DNA from: NCEH01 sp043195195
Lineage (GTDB): Bacteria > Pseudomonadota > Alphaproteobacteria > Rhizobiales > Xanthobacteraceae
DNA length: 64,000 nt
Direction: 5' to 3'
NCBI RefSeq assembly: GCF_043195195.1
Contig: NZ_JBAFWT010000026.1
Location: 14,655 to 78,654 of the forward strand
The notes beneath the pieces are model-generated. The model did not search any database. It had not been told where the DNA came from and worked only from the letters and a program-made list of their open reading frames with translations. A program made the translations under genes and the position numbers. Positions 1 to 8,303 of this stretch are shown here, piece by piece (positions within the stretch are counted from its first letter, which is position 1; the number at the start of each line of letters is the position of its first letter).

Positions 1-543
1 CTGCGGCTGTCGAACCTGATCGATACCTTCCTTGCGGAAGAATGGCTCGACAAGACCGCCATGCAGATACAGCGAAAACCCGTGGATCTCGCCCTCCTGC
101 TCCGTGAAGTCAGCAGCGAACAGGCATCGAACGCATCCAGGGCCATTGCGGTCACCACCAGCGCCGTCGCCGTGATCGAAGCGGACCCGGTTCTGCTTCG
201 CGCCGCAGTCGAAAATGTGATCGGCAACGCCCTCAAACATACCGAGGGCAACGTGCTGGTCTCCCTGCACACCGCCCCGGACGGGATTTCCCTGCAGGTC
301 GAAGACCAGGGCGAGGGTATCCCGGCCACGGAACGCGAGGAAATCTTCGAGCGTTATTTTCGCTCCTCGGCCGCCGGAGCGCGTCCGGGCGCGGGCATCG
401 GACTTTATCTCGCCAAGCAGATCGTCGATCTGCACGGCGGACGGATCACCCTATCGGCGGCGCCGGCCGGCGGAAGCATCTTCGAGATCTGGCTGCCCGT
501 CCGCATGCCCGCGGAAGCGCCCCAACGCGCGCACACCAAGTGA
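1..543 (+). CDS. Sensor histidine kinase, C-terminal part (5' end outside window)
   Basis: The reading frame is open from base 1, so only the C-terminal part is seen. It starts at the end of a HisKA-type dimerisation helix (RLSNLIDTFLAEE) and continues into a complete HATPase_c domain. The N box (NVIGNALKHT), G1 box (DQGEGIP) and G2 box (GAGIGLYLAKQIVDLHGG) are all readable. The protein autophosphorylates on a histidine lying upstream of the window and passes phosphate to a response regulator, almost certainly the product of the gene 10 nt downstream. The sensing domain and stimulus cannot be seen. Confidence 0.9.
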   Translation: MRLSNLIDTFLAEEWLDKTAMQIQRKPVDLALLLREVSSEQASNASRAIAVTTSAVAVIEADPVLLRAAVENVIGNALKHTEGNVLVSLHTAPDGISLQVEDQGEGIPATEREEIFERYFRSSAAGARPGAGIGLYLAKQIVDLHGGRITLSAAPAGGSIFEIWLPVRMPAEAPQRAHTK

Positions 544-553
544 CGAGGCGACG

Positions 554-1261
554 ATGGCAATCCATGTCCTGATCATCGAAGATGACGGCGACCTGCGCGA
601 CAGTCTGGAGACCTATCTCACCGGCGCCGGCTTCAAGGTGCGCGGCATCCGGGATGCACGCCATCTCGAACGCGAGATGGCCTCACGGCCTGCGGACGTC
701 ATCATCCTCGACGTGAATCTCCCCGGCCTCAGCGGCTTCGAGACAGCGGAAAAGCTGCGCGAGCGCATGAACGTGGGGATCATCATCCTTACCGGCCGCG
801 CGCAGCGGGAAGATCGTCTCCAAGGCCTGTCCGTAGGCGCGGACCATTATGTGACGAAGCCCGCGGACCCGGAGGAACTGGAGTTGCTGATACGCAACCT
901 GCACCGGCGCCTCAGCGGCCGCTCGGACCTGCCCGCGCCCGAGCGCCCCGCGCCTGGCCAATGGGTGTTCCTGACCGCCCGCTGGAGCCTGATCTCCCCG
1001 GCGGGCGCCGTGGTTTCGCTCTCGGCCGCTGAACACCACCTGCTGGACCAGCTCACCGCGCGCGCCGGCGAGTCCGTGCCGCGCGCGCAGCTGCTCGTGG
1101 ATGCCAAACGATATTCGCCCGACGCTCTCGGACGCAGCCTGGACCTCGTGGTCTTCCGGCTTCGTCGGAAAGTGGAAGTTGAGGCAGGCGATGCCTTGCC
1201 GATCGCGTCCGCGCGCGGCATCGGTTACGTCTTCACCCAGGCGGTCGTGCGGGAGGATTGA
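554..1261 (+). CDS. Two-component response regulator, OmpR-type architecture
   Basis: This 235-residue protein has an N-terminal receiver domain (about 1-120) with the acidic pocket E9-D10-D11, phospho-acceptor D53 (in ILDVNLPG), T80 (IILTG) and K102 (VTKP). It is followed by a linker and a winged-helix DNA-binding domain (about 135-232). The latter ends in the typical SLDLVVFRLRRKVE and ARGIGYVF segments. It lies 10 nt after the sensor kinase gene on the same strand, so the two form a two-component operon. The ATG is preceded by a purine-rich stretch (gacgaggcgacg). Target genes are unknown. Confidence 0.93.
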   Translation: MAIHVLIIEDDGDLRDSLETYLTGAGFKVRGIRDARHLEREMASRPADVIILDVNLPGLSGFETAEKLRERMNVGIIILTGRAQREDRLQGLSVGADHYVTKPADPEELELLIRNLHRRLSGRSDLPAPERPAPGQWVFLTARWSLISPAGAVVSLSAAEHHLLDQLTARAGESVPRAQLLVDAKRYSPDALGRSLDLVVFRLRRKVEVEAGDALPIASARGIGYVFTQAVVRED

Positions 1262-2330
1262 GATCCTCCCAGTGCGCATCGCCTCAAGCGCAGATCCGGA
1301 TCGCGCGACGCAGCGCCGGTTGGGCTTGGACCCAAACTGCCCTCGCGGGCCGCGGGCCAGATTTGTTCCTCAGGGACCTGACAATCCCGGTCCTGCCCCG
1401 GCACGGAAAATGGACCGGCTTGCCTTGACCAAAATGCGGTCTCGCGCGCGCCGATCCACGAACGGAAACGTCCGTGGTCCTCGCCTGCCAACCCGGCCGC
1501 TCACCGCCAAGTGCCTGAATTTTCAGCCACACCTTTGCATAATTTTATTTGTTCTAATTCTATTATTTATCTTCGATCATAAGTTAATCCGTAAATGAAA
1601 TGAGATTGTTATGTATTCTTTCGTGCGCAACGAGAATTGTTCGGACCGCTAGAATATGAATTCATAATTGACTCTCTACGAAATCCATCAATATTAAACG
1701 CTGTTTAGTGTGTCCGGGCTCCGGAACGCCGACTGCGCGGTTTCCGCGCATGATGGTCATCATGCCTCGCAGAGTTGTATTTTTGACGCAGACCTTTCTC
1801 GCTAGCGGGCCTTCACGGTTTTTCGCTCTTTCTGCCGGCGTCGGCCCGCGAGCTTTCGATCGTCTTATCGGGCGGCCTGATCGTCATTCCGCGTGCAGCG
1901 CCCCAACTCGGCTGCAGGCCGTGACGCGGTGGCCGGCGGCCGTTTCATATCGGCCCCGCCGACCCTGACTGCGCGTTCGCCATCGGCAAGCCAGCCACCG
2001 GCACCGGACCCTGGTAGCCGTGAATGGCGGACACATCTTTCTGACCGCGCGAGGCGGGCAGGTTCAGGTCTCCGGCAAGCTTTCCGCTTCGCGCGGGACA
2101 AGCTCCGGAACCACGGCCGGCGGAGACATTGGAGCGTCCGATAAGGCCGCCTCAATGTCCGGCACGGCCTCCGCGGCGGGTCGGGGCGCCGCGGGCGGCA
2201 CGCTGGTGGTGACGGGGGACACCATCAGCGTGACCGCGGGGGCGCCGCGCGACGCGAATTGCCCCCGGCAAAGCGGGTCGTCATCGACACGCCTACGCTC
2301 CAGATCAGCCACGGGAGCTGGCATCCGCGC
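1262..2330. other. Gene-poor interval with an AT-rich block
   Basis: I see no convincing intact gene here. Bases about 1530-1710 are much richer in A and T than the surroundings, with runs such as aattttatttgttctaattc. Open frames crossing the interval (for example 1225-1491 and 1708-1968) have unlikely composition and no family signature. The right part contains the decayed haemagglutinin fragment listed separately. The compositional break together with an adhesin fossil suggests an old insertion and deletion site. Confidence 0.6.
2020..2250 (+). pseudogene. Remnant of a filamentous-haemagglutinin-like exoprotein
   Basis: About 75 codons read NGGHIFLTARGG, QVQVSGKLSA, GTTAGGDI, AAGGTLVVTGDTISVTAGA. 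The order and spacing match the beta-helix repeat in the giant adhesin at the right end of this window (about 58216-58455: GGRVFLTAGDGG, VTVSQKVVARA, KAKGGEIQVSG, VGGAVTVTGSNLTLASGA). There is no TPS domain, signal peptide or continuing frame: upstream the frame loses similarity and downstream it runs antisense into the ThDP enzyme gene. I read it as a deletion remnant of a second adhesin gene rather than a small gene. Confidence 0.6.
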
Positions 2331-4007
2331 TCACGCGCCCGCCTTCGCTCGCAGCGCCGATATGGTCAGAGTGGGCGAGAGCACGTCGGGATCGAGCATC
2401 AGCTCCAGGATCGCACTGCGGCCGCAGGCGAGCGCGCGGTCGAGCGCGGGCTCGAATTCCTCCGTCCGCTCCACCCGCTCGCCATATGCGCCGAAGGCGC
2501 GGGCATATTGGACGAAATCGGGATTGGCCAGGGTGGTGGCGCTGACCCGGCGCGGATATTCGCGCTCCTGGTGCATGCGGATGGTGCCGTACATGCCGTT
2601 ATTGACCAGCAGCACGACGATCGCCGCATCCTCCTTCATGGCCGTGGCCAATTCCTGTCCGGTCATGAGGAAATCGCCGTCGCCGACAAAGGCGACCACC
2701 GTGCGGTCAGGAAACTGCAGCTTTGCCGCCACCGCCGCCGGCAGGCCATAGCCCATGGAGCCGGAGGTGGGCGCCAGCATGGTGCCAAACCCGCAATATC
2801 GGTGGAAGCGGTTGGGCCAGATGGCGAAATTCCCCGCGCCATTGGCCAGAATGGCATCCGCCGGCAGCCGCGCCCGCAGCACCTCCATCACCGCGCCCAT
2901 CTGCAGCGCGCCAGGAATGGCCGGCGGCGTGGTCCAGGCAAGGAAGGAGCTGCGCAAAGCTTCGCGCGCGCCGGCCCATGGGCGCGCAACCGGCGCCTCC
3001 AGAGCCTTCAGGCGCGCGAAGCTGGACGTGGCATTGGCCACATAGGCCAGGTCCGGCTGGTAGATGCGGCCAAGCTCGGCGGGCTCGGCATGGATTTGGA
3101 TCAGATTTTGCGCCGGGTCGGGAATGGCCAGCAGGCCATAGCCCGCGCTCGTCACCTCGCCGAACCGTGCGCCGACCGCGAGGATCAAATCTGCCCCGCG
3201 CACGGCCGCCACCAGGTCTGGATTGGGCCCGAGGCCGAGATTGCCGACATAATTGGGATGGGCGTTATCAATATAATCGTTGCAGCGGAACGCGGCGATC
3301 AGCGGCAGATCCCAGGCCTGCGCGAAAGCGCCGGCATCCGCGCTCGCCGCCTGCGACCAGCCGCCCCCGCCGACGATGACAACCGGGCGCTGCGCGGCAG
3401 CAAGGGCGCCACCGATCTCCTGTGCATCCTCGGGTGCAAGATGCGCCTGCGCCGCCCGATAGGGGCGCGCCGCCTGCGGTTCCACGCCATCCATCAGCAT
3501 GTCCTCGGGCAGGGCCAGCACCACAGGACCGGGACGGCCGGCAGTCGCGGTGTGGAAGGCCCGGCTGACCAATTCGGGAATCCGCGCGCCGTCCTCAATC
3601 TGCGCCGCCCATTTGGCAAGCGGGCCGAACATGGCGGAATAATCCACCTCCTGAAACGCCCCGCGCCCGGTGGCGGCACGCTCGATCTGGCCGATGAACA
3701 AGATCAGCGGCGTCGAATCCTGATGGGCCACATGTACGCCGGCGCTGGCATTTGTAGCGCCGGGGCCGCGCGTCACGAAGGCGATGCCGGGCCGTCCCGT
3801 AAGCTTGCCATAGGCTTCCGCCATCATGGCCGCACCGCCCTCCTGCCGGCAGGTGACGACCGCGATCTGCGGCACATCCACCAAGGCGTCGAGCACTGCG
3901 AGATAGCTCTCGCCGGGAACGCAGAAAATGCGGTCCACCCCGTGCAGCGCGAGTTGCGCGACGAGCAGGCGGGCGCCGGTGAAGGGAGCATTCTCGGCAG
4001 ATGGCAT
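2331..4007 (-). CDS. Thiamine-diphosphate-dependent enzyme, acetolactate synthase large-subunit-like
   Basis: This is a 558-residue member of the ThDP enzyme family with the usual three domains. The N-terminal PYR domain has the catalytic glutamate in CRQEGGAAMMAEAYG. A middle domain follows (PVVIVGGGGWSQ, then LILAVGARFGEVTS). The C-terminal PP domain has the ThDP/Mg motif VGDGDFLMTGQE through to VLLVNNGMYGTIR. The carbonyl substrate cannot be decided from sequence. Candidates are acetolactate synthase-like, benzoylformate decarboxylase-like or sulfoacetaldehyde acetyltransferase-like enzymes. No small regulatory subunit (ilvN) lies nearby, which argues against the housekeeping biosynthetic enzyme. 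I chose the ATG at 4007 because the 15 upstream codons are basic and proline-rich; an upstream ATG at 4052 is possible. Confidence 0.85.
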   Translation of the reverse strand: MPSAENAPFTGARLLVAQLALHGVDRIFCVPGESYLAVLDALVDVPQIAVVTCRQEGGAAMMAEAYGKLTGRPGIAFVTRGPGATNASAGVHVAHQDSTPLILFIGQIERAATGRGAFQEVDYSAMFGPLAKWAAQIEDGARIPELVSRAFHTATAGRPGPVVLALPEDMLMDGVEPQAARPYRAAQAHLAPEDAQEIGGALAAAQRPVVIVGGGGWSQAASADAGAFAQAWDLPLIAAFRCNDYIDNAHPNYVGNLGLGPNPDLVAAVRGADLILAVGARFGEVTSAGYGLLAIPDPAQNLIQIHAEPAELGRIYQPDLAYVANATSSFARLKALEAPVARPWAGAREALRSSFLAWTTPPAIPGALQMGAVMEVLRARLPADAILANGAGNFAIWPNRFHRYCGFGTMLAPTSGSMGYGLPAAVAAKLQFPDRTVVAFVGDGDFLMTGQELATAMKEDAAIVVLLVNNGMYGTIRMHQEREYPRRVSATTLANPDFVQYARAFGAYGERVERTEEFEPALDRALACGRSAILELMLDPDVLSPTLTISALRAKAGA

Positions 4008-4386
4008 GGACAAACTTCGCTTTGGGGCGCCCGGCGGGCGTCGGAGGGGCAACCACGGCCACGACGGGCCGCGCGGGGGACCGGCCCCGGGCGAATGCAG
4101 CCAATCCTAGCCGATTCAGGGTGCCACGGGCGAGCCTCCCAGCCAGCCGGCCCGCGCACAGGGCCGTGTGCGGCCGATAGGTCAAGCTTTTTCACTTTTC
4201 CTGCCTCGCAAGCTCAGCTAATCGAAGCATGGGGTGCGCCGCGCGAGCGGCACGCGGGGACGACGTGGGAAGGACGGCATCGGGTTTTTTTGCGTGACGG
4301 AGCAATGGCCCGGAAGCGCAATCTTAACCCTGTCTTGCCAGTCTCTGCCCGCTGAGCTCCTTGGGGGCGCGAAGAAAGAGGTCGGC
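4008..4386. other. Divergent intergenic region
   Basis: This separates the leftward ThDP enzyme gene from the rightward L,D-transpeptidase gene, so both promoters should lie here. I see no coding signature and no clear operator. The minus strand carries a cttgacc element near 4185 that could be a -35 box, but I found no convincing -10 partner. Confidence 0.4.
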
Positions 4387-5028
4387 ATGATGCCAAAATT
4401 GTTTAAGACCCTGGCGCTGACCGCCCTGCTTCAGGTCGGTGCCTTCGCTTTCGGTTCCTATGCCATGGCGCAGTCCACACCGGTGCCCCAGAGGGGCGTA
4501 CCGGGTGCGATGCTCGATATCGGCGACCAGCCCGGCCTCGTCCCGCCCGCCGACGACGAGGTGGACATGGACCCGGCCTACCGCCGCCAGCCGGTCTATT
4601 TCCGCACCACCGAGCCGGCGGGAACCATCATCATCAGCACCGACGACAAGTTCCTCTATTTGGTGGAAGGCAACAATCGGGCGCTGCGGTACGGCATCGG
4701 CGTCGGCCGCGACGGCTTCACCTGGAAAGGCCTCGTCACGGTGGTGCGCAAGGCGGAATGGCCGGATTGGACCCCTCCTGCGGAGATGATCCAGCGCCAG
4801 CCCTACCTGCCGCGCTTCATGGCCGGCGGCCCTGGTAATCCCATGGGCGCTCGCGCGCTCTATCTCGGCGGCACGGTCTATCGCATCCACGGCACCAACC
4901 AGCCCGACACCATCGGCTACGCTGTCTCGTCCGGCTGCTTCCGGCTGGTGAACAGCGAGATCATCGACCTCTACAGCCGCGTGCCCGTGGGCACCAAGGT
5001 CATCGTGCGCCAGGCTGTCACGCTCTGA
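4387..5028 (+). CDS. Exported L,D-transpeptidase (YkuD domain)
   Basis: This 213-residue protein has a signal peptide (MPKLFKTLALTALLQVG, cleavage near AMA/QS) and a YkuD catalytic domain. It carries the active-site pattern: H168 in RIHGTN and C184 in VSSGCFRL. Such enzymes form meso-DAP to meso-DAP cross-links in peptidoglycan or attach outer-membrane proteins to it in the periplasm. The start is one of two adjacent ATG codons (4387, 4390) after an aagaggt ribosome-binding site. A paralogue (35352-36023) lies in the accessory region and shares segments such as ARKAEWP and RVPVG-KV. A strong terminator hairpin follows. Confidence 0.92.
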   Translation: MMPKLFKTLALTALLQVGAFAFGSYAMAQSTPVPQRGVPGAMLDIGDQPGLVPPADDEVDMDPAYRRQPVYFRTTEPAGTIIISTDDKFLYLVEGNNRALRYGIGVGRDGFTWKGLVTVVRKAEWPDWTPPAEMIQRQPYLPRFMAGGPGNPMGARALYLGGTVYRIHGTNQPDTIGYAVSSGCFRLVNSEIIDLYSRVPVGTKVIVRQAVTL

Positions 5029-5042
5029 GCGCCGCATAAAAG

Positions 5043-5070
5043 GCCGCCGCATCCGCGGCGGCTCCTTCTT
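5043..5070 (+). terminator. Rho-independent terminator after the L,D-transpeptidase gene
   Basis: An 8-bp GC-only stem (gccgccgc at 5043-5050 with gcggcggc at 5055-5062) closes a 4-nt loop and is followed by a pyrimidine-rich tail, tccttctt. It separates the transpeptidase gene from the binding-protein gene. Confidence 0.7.
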
Positions 5071-5096
5071 CCAATCACCTCAATGGGGCGGGATTC

Positions 5097-6110
5097 ATGA
5101 AGACACTCCTGGCGTTGCTGACCGGCGCCGTCGTGGCGCTGTCGGCGCACGGCGCGAGCGCGCAGACGCTCAAGGCGGTCAAGGATCGTGGCGAGCTGGT
5201 GTGCGGCGTGAGCCGTGGCCTGCCGGGCTTCTCCAATCCGGATTCCACCGGCAAGTGGAGCGGCTTCGACGCGGACTTGTGCCGCGGCATCGCGGCGGCC
5301 GTGCTGAACGATCCGTCCAAAGTGAAGTTCGTGCCCCTGAACGCCGAAGAGCGCTTCCCCGCGCTTAAGGACGGCAAGGTGGACGTGCTCTCGCGCAATT
5401 CCACCTGGACCTTGCAGCGCGAAGGCGAACTCGGCCTGCTGTTCGGCCCCATCACCTATTATGACGGCCAGGGCTTTATGGTGCGCACGGCGCGCAAGGT
5501 CACCTCGGCGCTCGAACTGGACAATTCCAAGGTCTGCGTCCAGGCCGGCACCACCGCCGCCGCCTATGCGACCGATTATTTCGCCGCGAACAACATGAAG
5601 CTCGAGCTGGTCAGCCTGCCGTCCTCGGACGAACTGGTGAAGGCCTATGAGAGCGGCAAGTGCGATACCATCACCACCGACGTGTCGCAGCTCTATTCGC
5701 TGCGCCTCGTCCTGGCGAAGCCCGGTGACCATATCGTTCTGCCCGACGTCATCTCCAAGGAGCCGCTCGGCCCGGTGGTGCGCCAGGGCGACGATCAGTG
5801 GTTCAACGTGGTGAAATGGACCCATTACGCCATGCTGAACGCCGAGGAACTGGGCGTGAACAGCGGCAATCTCGATCAGGCCTTGAAGTCCGAGAAGCCG
5901 GACGTGAAGCGTCTCGTCGGCACCGACGGCAATTATGGCGAGCAGATCGGGCTGACCAAGGACTTCGCTGTGCGCATCGTCAAGGCGGTGGGCAATTACG
6001 GTGAAGTGTTTGAGCGCAACGTCGGCGCCGGGTCCAAGCTGGGCATCCCCCGTGGCATCAACCAGCTCTGGAGCACCGGCGGCATCCAATACGCCCCGCC
6101 CGTGCGCTGA
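5097..6110 (+). CDS. General L-amino-acid ABC transporter substrate-binding protein (AapJ-like)
   Basis: A 337-residue periplasmic solute-binding protein of family 3. The signal peptide MKTLLALLTGAVVALSAHG is cleaved near ASA/QT. The mature part begins TLKAVKDRGELVCGVSRGLPGF and contains FDADLCRGIAAAVL, RNSTWTLQREGELGLLFG and CDTITTDVSQLYSLR, which are hallmarks of AapJ/BztA-type proteins. Length matches AapJ (about 340). It would capture polar L-amino acids for a permease-ATPase complex, but no aapQ, aapM or aapP gene is adjacent. It is therefore an orphan that either uses a permease encoded elsewhere or has another role. Confidence 0.9.
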   Translation: MKTLLALLTGAVVALSAHGASAQTLKAVKDRGELVCGVSRGLPGFSNPDSTGKWSGFDADLCRGIAAAVLNDPSKVKFVPLNAEERFPALKDGKVDVLSRNSTWTLQREGELGLLFGPITYYDGQGFMVRTARKVTSALELDNSKVCVQAGTTAAAYATDYFAANNMKLELVSLPSSDELVKAYESGKCDTITTDVSQLYSLRLVLAKPGDHIVLPDVISKEPLGPVVRQGDDQWFNVVKWTHYAMLNAEELGVNSGNLDQALKSEKPDVKRLVGTDGNYGEQIGLTKDFAVRIVKAVGNYGEVFERNVGAGSKLGIPRGINQLWSTGGIQYAPPVR

Positions 6111-6115
6111 TCCCA

Positions 6116-6259
6116 CCTCTCCCCGTCGGGGAGAGGGGGAACTCCTGCGCTGGGGGCGAGAAGCGGTTTCAGCCTTGCCGCCGGATCTGTCTGTCTCAGG
6201 TTCCCCTTGGCCCCCTCCGGCCCCACCTCTCCGGTCCCACCTCTCCCCGCCGGGGAGAG
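6116..6259. repeat. Two copies of a short intergenic palindrome
   Basis: Near-identical palindromes occur at 6116-6136 (ctctccccg-t-cggggagag core, flanked by tcccac on the left) and 6240-6259 (ctctccccg-c-cggggagag, also preceded by tcccac). They sit 105 nt apart between the binding-protein and hydrolase genes, with a further cccacctctcc half-copy at about 6222-6232. Such elements are typical dispersed intergenic palindromes. The first copy may also terminate transcription. Confidence 0.7.
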
Positions 6260-6380
6260 TCGACCGCGCAGCGGACGGGTGAGGGGGTGGGCACTGAAAC
6301 GTGAGCGGCGGAGCGCCCCGCCGTCGTCGACCTGGATCGCTCCGCCTTCTAGTCTCCGCCAGAATTCACGGAGACCCCTC

Positions 6381-7352
6381 ATGGCCGACCTCTCCCGTCG
6401 TACGCTCCTCGCCGCCGCTGCTGCCTCTGCCGCCGCGAGCGTCACCGGTGTTTTACCGGCCTCAGCCGCAGCGCCCCTGGCCAACAGCCAAATGCCGAGC
6501 GCTTATCGCTACAAGGTCGGGGCCTTCGAGGTCACCGCCATCAGCGACGGCGCGCGGACCATGCCGCTCTCAGACAGCTTCGTGCGCAACCAGCCGCGCG
6601 ATGCGGTAAACGCCGCGCTGAAGGCTGCCTTTCTCACCGAAAATCAGATCACCATCCCATTCACGGCGCTGGTGGTGAACACCGGCTCGAAACTGATCCT
6701 GATCGACACCGGCAACGGCCCGGCCCAGGGCACGGTCGGTCAGCTCCAGGCCAATCTGAAGGCCGCCGGCATCGACCCCGCCGCGCTCGACACGGTGGTG
6801 ATCTCCCATTTCCACGGCGACCATATCAACGGCCTGCTCACAGCCGAAGGCAAGCCGGCCTTCCCCGCCGCACAGGTGTTGGTGCCCCAGGCAGAATGGG
6901 CGTTTTGGACCGACGACGGCATCATGAGTCGCGCACCGGAGGCCTCGAAGGGCGCGTTTCAGAATGTGCGCCGGGTGTTCGGCGGCCTCGGCGCGACGCC
7001 CGAGCAATATGCCTGGGACAAGGAAATCCTCCCCGGCCTCACCAGCGTGGAAACCGCCGGCCACACGCCGGGCCACACCTCGTTCGTGCTCGCCTCGGGC
7101 GATGCCGCGCTGTTCGTCCAGTCGGACGTTACGAACATCCCAGCCCTGTTTATGCGCAATCCCACCTGGCACGTCATGTTCGACATGGATCCCGCGAAGG
7201 CGCAGCAGGCGCGCGTGCGCACCTATGACCGCCTCTCGGCCGACCGGATGATGGTGGCGGGCTTTCATTTTCCCTTCCCAGGTGCCGCCCATGTGGAGAA
7301 GGATGGCGCCCACTTCCGCTACGTGCCCGTGGCCTGGAGCCCGGTGCTCTGA
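6381..7352 (+). CDS. Exported metallo-beta-lactamase-fold hydrolase
   Basis: A 323-residue protein with a Tat-like leader (MADLSRRTLLAAAAAS, then an alanine-rich stretch to PASAAA) and an MBL-fold domain. The metal ligands are visible as HFHGDH (VVISHFHGDHING), the later histidine in ETAGHTPGHTS, the aspartate in FVQSDVTN and the last histidine in AGFHFPFPG. Most relatives hydrolyse lactones, phosphodiesters or beta-lactam-like compounds, and the substrate is not predictable. I chose the ATG at 6381 because it starts exactly at the twin-arginine signal; the longer frame upstream runs through repeat sequence. Confidence 0.88.
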   Translation: MADLSRRTLLAAAAASAAASVTGVLPASAAAPLANSQMPSAYRYKVGAFEVTAISDGARTMPLSDSFVRNQPRDAVNAALKAAFLTENQITIPFTALVVNTGSKLILIDTGNGPAQGTVGQLQANLKAAGIDPAALDTVVISHFHGDHINGLLTAEGKPAFPAAQVLVPQAEWAFWTDDGIMSRAPEASKGAFQNVRRVFGGLGATPEQYAWDKEILPGLTSVETAGHTPGHTSFVLASGDAALFVQSDVTNIPALFMRNPTWHVMFDMDPAKAQQARVRTYDRLSADRMMVAGFHFPFPGAAHVEKDGAHFRYVPVAWSPVL

Positions 7353-7478
7353 GGCCTGCCCTTGCGGCCGCGACAAACAGGACCGCGCCCCGCCTCGACA
7401 AGCGTTGCGCAGACCGATACGAAAGGCGCGGGTGCCCTGGTGGCGCCGGGAAGAAGGGGTCGCCGCGCGACCGTCCGG

Positions 7479-8261
7479 ATGAGCGAGCCCAGCCGACGCC
7501 TCGATAAAATCGCCTTCGTGGCCAGCGAGACCACGGAGGCCCAGGCTGCCCGCGCGCGGCTGATCCTACGCTATGGCGACGTGGCAGGGGAAGACGCCGA
7601 CGTGATCGTCGCGCTCGGCGGCGATGGGCTGATGCTCCAGACCATGCATGCCTTCCGCGACCGCGGCGTACCGATCTACGGCATGCATCGCGGCTCGGTC
7701 GGCTTCCTCATGAATACTTATCGCGAGGACGCCCTGCGCGAGCGCCTCGCGGCCGCCCAGCACGTGGTCATTCATCCTCTCATCATGGAGGCGGTGGACC
7801 GTTCCGGCATGCGGCACCAGGCGCCGGCCATCAATGAGGTCGCCCTACTGCGCCAGACCTATCAGGCCGCCAAGCTGCGCGTTTCCATCGATGGCAAGGT
7901 GCGGCTGGAGGAATTGATCTGCGACGGCATGATCGTCGCAACGCCGGCGGGCTCGACCGCCTACAATCTTTCCGCCCACGGGCCGATCCTGCCCCTGAGC
8001 ACGGCCCTGCTTGCCATCACCCCCATCTCGCCCTTCCGCCCGCGCCGCTGGCGTGGCGCTTTAGTGCCGGACAAGGCGCGCATCGACATTGTCGTGCTTG
8101 AGCCGGAAAAGCGGCCGGTGAGCGCGGTTGCCGATCATCACGAGGTGCGCGACATCGTGAGCGTCTCCGCGCGGCTCGACGCGACCTCGTCCATGGACAT
8201 GCTGTTCGATCCCGACCACAGCTTGGACGAGCGCATCCTGCGCGAGCAATTCGTGTATTGA
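7479..8261 (+). CDS. nadK: NAD kinase
   Basis: This 260-residue protein phosphorylates NAD to NADP with ATP (or polyphosphate). The diagnostic GGDG motif is at residues 47-50 (catalytic D49), followed by the NE motif (N119-E120), ICDGMIVATPAGSTAYN around D149, and the conserved SAHGPI. Length is that of short alphaproteobacterial NadK proteins (about 255). I chose the ATG at 7479 because the 39 upstream codons are atypical and the family begins at this point. It is followed after 42 nt by the polysaccharide O-acyltransferase gene on the same strand. Confidence 0.94.
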   Translation: MSEPSRRLDKIAFVASETTEAQAARARLILRYGDVAGEDADVIVALGGDGLMLQTMHAFRDRGVPIYGMHRGSVGFLMNTYREDALRERLAAAQHVVIHPLIMEAVDRSGMRHQAPAINEVALLRQTYQAAKLRVSIDGKVRLEELICDGMIVATPAGSTAYNLSAHGPILPLSTALLAITPISPFRPRRWRGALVPDKARIDIVVLEPEKRPVSAVADHHEVRDIVSVSARLDATSSMDMLFDPDHSLDERILREQFVY

Positions 8262-8303
8262 CCTTGACCACCGCGCCCCGGCGCGGACCGAGCTGCGAGT
8301 GAG

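Noticed and set aside
2259..4355. 698-codon open frame antisense to the ThDP enzyme gene
   Set aside because: Arginine-, histidine- and glycine-rich composition and complete overlap with a clearly recognised enzyme; a GC-rich shadow.
5097..6110. A complete amino-acid ABC transporter operon
   Set aside because: Only the binding protein is present; neighbours are a transpeptidase and a hydrolase, no permease or ATPase.
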